A stretch of DNA of 64,000 nt from Pithys albifrons albifrons. Lineage: Eukaryota > Chordata > Aves > Passeriformes > Thamnophilidae. Below are positions 26,001-35,000 of this stretch, in pieces; position 1 is the first letter of the stretch, and each line of letters opens with the position of its first letter. Below the pieces are notes generated by a model, which made no database searches, was not told the origin of the DNA, and saw only the letters and a list, made by a program, of their open reading frames with translations. Location: the NCBI RefSeq assembly GCF_047495875.1, contig NC_092460.1:5570520-5634519 (forward strand), read 5' to 3'. A program made the position numbers and the translations under genes.

Positions 26001-29000
26001 TTGCATAGAAGGGGAAATATAGATGGGTACTGCCCTTCTTTTGCCTTTGAAATGACCAGGAAATTGACTGTTTGAAAAGGCATTAAATTCCCCCAACATG
26101 AACCTCTGATTTGTCCACGCTACATGAATTTTAATGGACGTTTTGCTGCTAATTAGAGAAGAACAGGTGCATAATGCCATTTGACAGCCCTTGACTCTGA
26201 GCTTTTCTGGAGCATTGACTTGGGTTATGTTGGGATTGTGTTTGAACCCAGAACGTAGCAGGGGTGTGCACTGTTGCCCTTGCAAAATCATCTGTCTGTG
26301 AGCATAGTTGTGTGACAGGAGGAGGAGTTTTATCTCTGGCTTAATGCAGCTTCTGCCTAAGTAAAACCTCTCTGTATTGCTCAAGAAGCTAAAATGAACT
26401 TGGCAGGCAGAGACTGACTTTGGCGATATGGTAATTCAGATATTTGCAGTTTCTGGACACACATCATTCCCCCTCATTCCTTGTGAGATTTGTTAACAAG
26501 CTGCATCATCCAAGTAGTAAGTAGGTGTTTGGCACTTGGTGTCTTTCACCAGAAACTCACTGCCCTGGCTGGCGGGGCTGGTGTACTCCATGTGTGCAGC
26601 AAAGTGATTTTATGTGACTGCTTAAATGCTATTAAGCCAAAATCCTGCTGACCAGATTTAATAATGTATTGCTTAGCACTTCTTCAGTGCCTTTCATCTG
26701 AGCTTCTCAAAGTAGTTTACAAACAATTAATTAAAGCCTCTAACCCCTGTTACGTAGGTATGATGATACTATTTTCCATTTTTATTTTCTCTGGAGTAGA
26801 GAGAGATTTTGAACAGATGTTTTCAGGGTTGGACTCATGGCAGGAGGTTTAGCAGCCTAAACCTGAATTTAAGTGTCTATGTTATGTCACCCAAGCTTGA
26901 GAACTTTGGACCTTGCCCAAGAGATCTCATAATCTTACACTAGTCATAGAAATAAGACCTAAGATTTTCATATGCTGAGATTGTCTTGTGTATAAACTTT
27001 TGGTATTTCTGTATTTTGTGCTCAAGATTCCCCTTCATCACCACCAAAATAAATGTTCTATTGAATAACCTTCATGGATAATTTCTGCCTGGAGTACAAG
27101 CACATAACTCATGTCACAAATTTGCAGGATCCTACTTTGCAGGACTTGGAGAGCAATTTTATCATACACCAAAAGCTGGTGGAAGCTGCAAAGAAACTTG
27201 CCAGCGAGCCAGACCTCTGCAAAAACGTGAAGAAGAAAAGAAAACAGGAGTATGCTGATGCTGTAAAAAAGCTGCAAGAGATAGAAAATTCCATAAATGA
27301 GTATAGAATCAAGTGTGGCAAAAAACCAACCCAGAAATCAACTCTTGCTCTACCAGGTAAGCAGGAGAATTTCCCATGTTCTGATGAAAACAGGAGATGG
27401 GGGAGAAATAATTTGTCTTACTTAGAATCTTTGTTTACACCTTCTCTATATGGTTTTTATCTTCTCCAAGGCAGTTAGGTAAGAAAAAAAAAGATGCAGT
27501 TGTTGCATCTGATATGCTCAGTGCACTGGTATAGGCTGGGGGCAGAGCAAGCCACAGTTTTAAGAACAAGTGTAGACAAGTTCCAGCACCAGGTATGGAC
27601 TGAAGGTGCTGTACACAGAAAAGCTGGCAGGAAGAGCTTAGATGAAGCTTTTTTGGTGCCTGAATTTGTGGTGTATTGAGTGCAGTTGTACATCTGAGCT
27701 GCCACATGCAAGATTTCTCCTCCTTCGCTCCCCCAACACTCCAGTTCTAGCAAAAATAGAGCTGGTGAGTTTTTCTACAGGATCCAGGAAATAAAGATGA
27801 AAGATGATATTTCTTGATTCAAAATTTCTGATTTCCAGGAAGACATAAGTAAAGTTCAGGAGTTTACGAATGCAAATAGTAGCAAACAGATTTGTTACTA
27901 AATTCATTTGCTGGTGATGAGCATAGGGAAAGCAGATACCCTCTGCTCCTCCATTCTGAAAATGTGATTTTCCTAAGGTAAGTGAGGATCTTGCTGCTTT
28001 ATAGGATAATGTATGGAAACCTGCTAGTGGCTCTTCTAGTCTCTATAGTTATTAACAGTTTTAAGTCATGTTTTACTTCTCCCCTTCATGGAAAATAATA
28101 TATAGGGATAATTGTTCATGTTGAATTGATTTATTTTTCCCCCTTTACCCCAGAGTAAATGCTTTTTGTGAGGTTAGCAGGGTTTTTCCTGGGAATTACA
28201 AGGTGGGAAAGAAAATGCAAGATTATTCTGCAGTTTATATTTGTACCATCTTAATGACCCTTGAGGCATGACCTGTTGCCAGCATGTGTTTTCCCTGGCA
28301 AAGATCCTTCTCCTGTGCACTGCCAGATGTCTGTTGGGGTAACTTTTGCTATGTCCCATTCCATTTGAGGGCTTGGTTTGGATCCTTACCTATCACACAC
28401 CATGGCAGCACTGGGCTGTCCATCATCACAAGGTGCTTACTCTGAAAGGCTGATGATTGCTATTTAATGTGGCCCAGCTAGTTCCTGATTGACAGAGAGG
28501 AAGGAAACATTTGTTTTTCCAGTCTCTTGCTCACCAGTCTGGATACTAATTGTGAAAGGTCCTGTAGTACCTGGGACATGTGGCATGTGGTAACAACCAG
28601 GAAGGTCAGTGAGCAGCATCCATCCAGGGTGCTGGTTTTGCTGGCAGCTTTTTGTCCTCTTCTGCAAACAAGCAATTTGGGAGTTGGTCCTTAGGCATTT
28701 AGCCCATCACTTAATACGTGACATTCTTGTTTGCTGCCTGAGAAGGTGGACACAGCCAGAAGGGACCAGACTCCATGTCTTGGAGGGTCTCCCAGGAGTT
28801 AGGGACTGCAAGACAGTGAATACTTAGCCAGCAATAAGCAGCTGCATTCCCTTCCAGTTCCAGGTTCTTGCACTGCAGTGTGTTTACCTGAAGCTGAGCT
28901 GTCATCTGCTTCAATAGTTGATATTATGTGTAACATTGTCACCAGCACCAATGTACTCGTGGGCCCAAGGTATCGCTTTCAGAAGGCTGAGCAGTGATGA

Positions 29001-32000
29001 GTCACTGCATCTGTGAGTTTGGGGAATGACTCGGAAGAAATAATGTGTTACATAGTAGCATTGATTTATTGACTCTGACCATAGCTGTTTTCATCCCAAC
29101 CCCAAGGGATAGAAAATGAAGGAATTACTGGACTGCTTATCATATTCTGCTTGCTCTTTACTTCCTCTGCAGCCCAGAGTTTCTTCCCATTTTGCAGGAA
29201 ATTACACAGAGTTGGGATTTAAATTCAGATATGTCAGCATATCTGAGTATGTCAGCACTGCAGACCCCACCTGAATCCAGCAACGTGGCCTTTAGGCTTT
29301 AGCTTTTTTCTTTTCCTAGGCAGGTTTTTTCCCCTCCCTGCATTGGGCCCAGTTCCATCTTTACCACCCCATGGTCAAATCCACATGAATCAGCTCCCCT
29401 AAAGCTTTTCCCAGTGTCAGGTTGCAACGAAAGCTGCAGCCCATCCTTGGTGGTCTGACAGATTCCTCCAGGGCAGGGGCCAGCCCTTATTTTTGCTGTT
29501 GGTGAACATCTGCTCTATTTACCAAATTGTTGTAAGCAGACCTTTCCTGGCAGCCAATTGTGACAGCCAGAGAGCAGTGTACACTGCCTGTGCAGGTGAT
29601 GGCTGTTGGGAGAGCCAGGTGTCATACACAGAGTGGATGCCACTGTCATCTTTTGTTGCTTCCTTTCTCTCATGCATGAAGGGTCATGGTGACTTTTTGT
29701 CCCACCAGTGGTGAATCTTGCCAGAAACAGCCTAGGAACAGATTCTTCTGTAGGTTAATTATCTCTTGGACAGCCTAATTTCTCTGCTGCTGCTGGTCTG
29801 CTCCAAACCTTAGCAAGGCATGACAGGCTGTTTCTCAGTGAGATGCAGTGTGTAGTATCAAGGTGAGAGGGCAGGAAGGTGCATTGCAAAATTCTTTGAA
29901 AAAATAATAAAGCAGAAAAGAAATAAAAAACCTTGTATGTCTGTGCAACAGTTCCTGCTTTCTGTGTGGCTGGAATTTGCAATAACTTGATGGAAATCAG
30001 TGGCATTATTTTGGATTGATATTAATGTAGTTGAAACAGAATCTGCTGATGAAACATTTAAAAACAAATGCCAAATTTCAAAAGGCTTTTTTACCTACCT
30101 GGTGGGGTTTCAGGTGTACCTGAAGGAGATTAGATGCTAATAGCCAAGATCTACATGTCTGTGAAGGTTTCTGACTCCTATTGAAGCACCAAAACACCCT
30201 ATGAGATCTGTTGGAAGTTGAATGGAAAACACCTTTGTAAATCTTGGCCTGATTCCTGCTGCAGATAAAAAAAATCTGCTTTGATAATTCCCTGAATCAT
30301 TTGCTGAGCTGCAGCAGAGACACAAATTGATGACATGAAGCAGGACTGTCTTCAGGCTGTGGGGTCTAAAGCATGGGGATTGCAGTGCTACAAATAGTAG
30401 CTGGCTCTGAAACTGTAGAAAATAAACTGTATTTTGAAATTGATATTGGGTCTCCTATGCTTAAAGTGTTTATTTTCATTCACAGATGATATAATTCCCT
30501 CTGAGAGCAGCTCCCTGTCCGACACGACCACCTATGATGATGGTATGATGCTTATCCTTTTCTTCCTATGGAGCGTGTCCGTTCAGAGCCATTCCTTTGA
30601 CTTAATGTCCTTTAGCATTTCCTATCCCTGGAAATGTTCAAGGCCAGGTTAGATGGGGTTTTGATGACCTGGGGTAGTGGAAGGTGCCCCTGCCTGTGGC
30701 AGGGATTTGGAACTGGATGATCTTTAAGGTCACTTGCAACCTAAGCCATTCTGTCATTCGATGATACTGGTGACTTTCAATGATAAACTACTTTGTAGCA
30801 AAACAAAAATCAACTGACCAGGAATGTCTTTCTTCTGAATGGGTTGGTACTTGAACATTTCTGCTCTGTAAGGTGATCTGAGTCATCTTTAGGGAAGGCA
30901 GTTGGTTTTAACATGACCAACCTGCAAGCTGAGGGCACTGTGGATGTCAGATACTCCGTAGGACATGGCCAGAGCTGGATGAGAGGCCAAAGGACTTACA
31001 AGTTGGGATGATTAGCTCAGCCCTCCTGTCTTCACAGCTACTATAAAACTACAGAAAAGTAGAATAGTCAGATATTAACGCTCTGTTTACATTTATCTGT
31101 TCCCTAGTGAGCTTGCATCTCACATGAGTTGGTGTTTGCTCAGCTTACTCATTTCACACACACACCCACAGACATACACTCACGCCCTGTTCCACAAGGT
31201 GGAAAGGTCTTGGCTTGCCTCTCCCTTAAACTTGATAATCATCATTTGGGGACAAACATTATCTAAATTATTACTCACTTTTCAGTTCGGGCCTGATTCT
31301 GATCTCACTTTGTCCCAGTTTTAGACTGGTACAACCCATCTGGTGCTTTAAAATGGAGTTACACCTGATCCCTGTTTGTACAAGTAGAAGTAGAGCCAGG
31401 CTTGTGAACATGTTCTCTGTGATGCTTGTCCTGCATTTATATGCATTAGTTGGAGTTTCCTGTTGGCTCTGTTGGGACCTGAGTTGCGCCCTGAGCAAAG
31501 TGAGAAGTAGGATCAAACCAACATCTTCCCAATTGCCTTCAGCCAAATGTGTCTGTCAGTTGTCTTTGCTCATTGAGTCGCTTTTGAAGTCAGTCCCTTT
31601 TAGGTTGTATTTCAAAACTAATTCTTAAAATGTCATTTTTAAGTAAGAGCTGGAAGGTGAGGGATAGGAGCTGGTGTTTGCAGAGGCTGAGCTTGCCTGC
31701 TTGGCCCTGGAAAGGATTGCTCTGCAAACAGATGTTTTCCCAAGGAAGTTCCACTTTGTGATTTGGCACAGCCCCAAGCTGGGTGTAATCTCCATAGGAG
31801 TTGGTGGTGCTGGGATATGTTGGAGCCTCTATGTTGACCTGTCTGTGTGGAGGAGATCTCAGTGCAGGCAGAAGAAAAAATACCAAGGCAAAAATACCAA
31901 GGATTTTGCTAACAAAACACATATTCCTTTCCAACAGTCAGTGAATCGCTTCCTGTGGCAGCACAGAGACCCAGCTCTGCGCAGCTTTCTCCAAGACTGC

Positions 32001-35000
32001 CTCCACCAAAGTCCCTCGGGGTGGAGAGAATTCATCTCAGAAAGTCATCCATAAACGAGCAGCTCTTGGAAACTAGACACTCCAGGTAGGCACGTCTTGC
32101 TGCTGCCGTGCTCTCCACCTGCTGGCAAGAGCTGCATCCTGCCCCTGCCCAGCTCCTGCCACTGCAGGCACTCTGGCAGAGCTCATTGCCTCCACGCTCC
32201 TCTGATTACAGGATTTGCTGTTGGGAGCTAAATTTCCTGTTTAACAACAGAAGTGTGTATAAGTAATGGTCACACTGAGGACAAAACTGAGGAGTACTGT
32301 AGTTTTTATGAAGAGGTTCAAGATGGATGAGAAATTTAATAGCAAGAGTTGTATTTAAAGAGTTGCTCGTGCTCACCAATGTTCTCACCTTTTGTCTCCA
32401 TTCTGGGGGTTGTTTTTGGTGTTAATTAACAACTTGTGGGTTTGCTGATGTTGGTGCTTAAGATAACACCAAACCCTACCCACCTCTGATCCTGATTCTT
32501 CTTGGGCTGTGTTTTGTGTGAGCAGCCTGTTGAAGATATGCTTAAAAATGTTGAAAAGTTTTGAGCAATGTCATATCCTTGCTTTTTTCTCACCTGCACC
32601 TCAAGATAAACCGAACACTCCTCCATGTGAAGTTTGAAAGTCAAATTATAGGCACATGTAACTGTTTAGCTGTGAAATGCTTCATTTCAAAACCCGATTC
32701 CTTTGCTTCTCTGTCTCTTCTCCTTCATGCTTCTGCCCTTTGGCAGCAGCTTTTGCTACCAGTCATCCTGTATAGGTCTCCCTTGAGCCACAAGAAGGGG
32801 CTGAATTTTTCTTCCTGTTTAACAACCCTATGCTTTACCTGAGGAAGCACATCCAGTTTTTGCCCTCCCCTGTTTATTCTGCTCTTTTGTTTTTTTTTCT
32901 TTATGACTTCAGATGCTCATACTTGGTGTGGTGCAACTTGTGTTTAATTAAATGGGGTTGTCTCCCCTGTTACAGGGATGTGCTCTCGACTCACAGCAGC
33001 CCGTACCGGACGCTGGACCGGCCGCCCCAGCCCCATGGCGGGAGGAGCATGCCCACCACCCCTGTGCTCACACGCAATGCCTACAGCAGCAGCCACTTAC
33101 AGTAAGGGACCTTTGCTTTATGTGCCATGTCTGTCTTAGGCAGCAGAAAAATAAAAGCTAATGATGTTAGGAGGGAGAAGGGTCCTTTGCCATACAGCTT
33201 TCACTACAGCAAGGTCAGGCTCTCAAAACGTCAATTAGTGCCATTACTGTGGGAAGAGAGCTGCAATGTGATCTCACCTGTGTTATTAGACAGTGAGAAT
33301 CCATGCTGGGAAAGGAGAGATGCTATGGTGTAATGCAACCTTGAGAGTCAGAGTCACAGGATACCCACCTTTCCATATTCTTCTCCTAGCTCGTTACTTG
33401 TGTAGGCTTTACCTGCTTAAAAACTGAGGGGAAGCCCTCCTGTAAATCATTACCAAGAGTGTGTTTGTGACCTTTGCTGTGTGTTCCCCTGTCACAGGTT
33501 AACCTTGCTCACCATGACAGATTATTGTATGGGGGGTCTCCCACTGTTGCAGCAAATACAAAGTTTGGCTAAACTGAGTTTCTTGTGATGCAGATATTCT
33601 GTGAGGAAAGATAAGGCTGGATTTGTATTGTGTTTGGATTGAAGAGGCAGCTTGACATGTCCACGCATGCTCTCTCCAGCTTTGTGTGTATGTTTGTGTG
33701 TGACAGCCTTTAACCAACCAACATCTGTGTTGTTTCAGGCCAGATGTTTCCCCACACCACTGCCGGCAGCGCAGCGGAAGTCTGGAATCCCAAACCCACC
33801 TGCTCTCTGAGACGCCTGCTGAAAAGTCAGCCTTCACCCTCTCCAAGTCGCAGCGAAGCAGCAGCACAGAGATCCTCGACGACGGCTCATCCTACACTAG
33901 CCAGTCGAGTGCAGAGTATTACTGTGTGACACCCACTCCCAATCCATACTATACTACTCAGACACTCGACAACAGGACCAGGGGTCGAAGACGGTCAAAG
34001 AAACATAATATTTCTGCTGCAAATTCAGGCAGTATGCCAAACCTCGCCCATAAGGACGTCCGCAATGGTGTCTACCACAAAAATCAGGAGCAGCCTTCTT
34101 CTCATTACTATATTTCTGGATATTCCCCGTACACCGAGCCTGATGTTTATTACAATGGAGGATATGTTTATGAGAGTGACACAGAGGGGCAGTACAGTGT
34201 CAATCCCTCCTATCGCTCATCGGCACATTATGGATATGACCGATACAGGGAATTCAGGTCTTACTACGAGGATGAGGTGGACAGAGTACCACACAACCCT
34301 TACGCAACCCTAAGGCTTCCCAGGAAGCAGGTTGCTAAAACGGAGCACATAACCAAAAACATTCACAAGGCCTTAGTAGCAGAGCATCTCCGTGGTTGGT
34401 ACCAACGTGCCTCCAGCCAGAAGGAGCAGGGTCACAGCCTGCAGGCAGGCTTTGAGTCTGACAGAGGATCTCAGAGGAGCTTGGGCTTTGCTGGCCTGCA
34501 GACGCCGTGCTCTCCGAGCAGTCGGGTGTCATCTTTCTCTTCAGGTAATGTCTGATTTCATCTGTGCTGAGTGTTTTTGTAAGTCCCTGCTGTGCATTCA
34601 ACTCTGCCCCTCCTTTGCTCCCTCAATGAAATCAGCGGAGTGGAAGCCAGGTTAGAGCTCTGTCCTGAAAGGTGGGTAAGGAACTGAGTAAGACTTTGTT
34701 CTGTTCTTGGGAAGAAAGTCTTGAGTGTTACCTTCTCCTGAGGGTAAAACTGCCTTTTGCTCTTCGAAGCACAGTAGTCCAGGGAAGCACAAAGAGCCAT
34801 TTGGGTTTCAAACAAGTGCATTTACCAACTAGGAGCAATGTGCAAAACTTCATGCTATGTAAATGCTCTGTGGCTTCCAAAAGACAGTCCATGGACATCA
34901 CTGAATGGGTCAGAAAGTCCTTCTAAAGAGATTCCTTAGCTCCAGAACACCAGCTGTACATTGCTTTCCTCCCTAGAGGGCTTGTAAATCATGTTTTGTA

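Noticed and set aside
25713..26384. 223-codon open frame on the - strand
   Set aside because: It overlaps the FRMD4B exon at 25773-25892 in antisense and has no family resemblance; a shadow frame.
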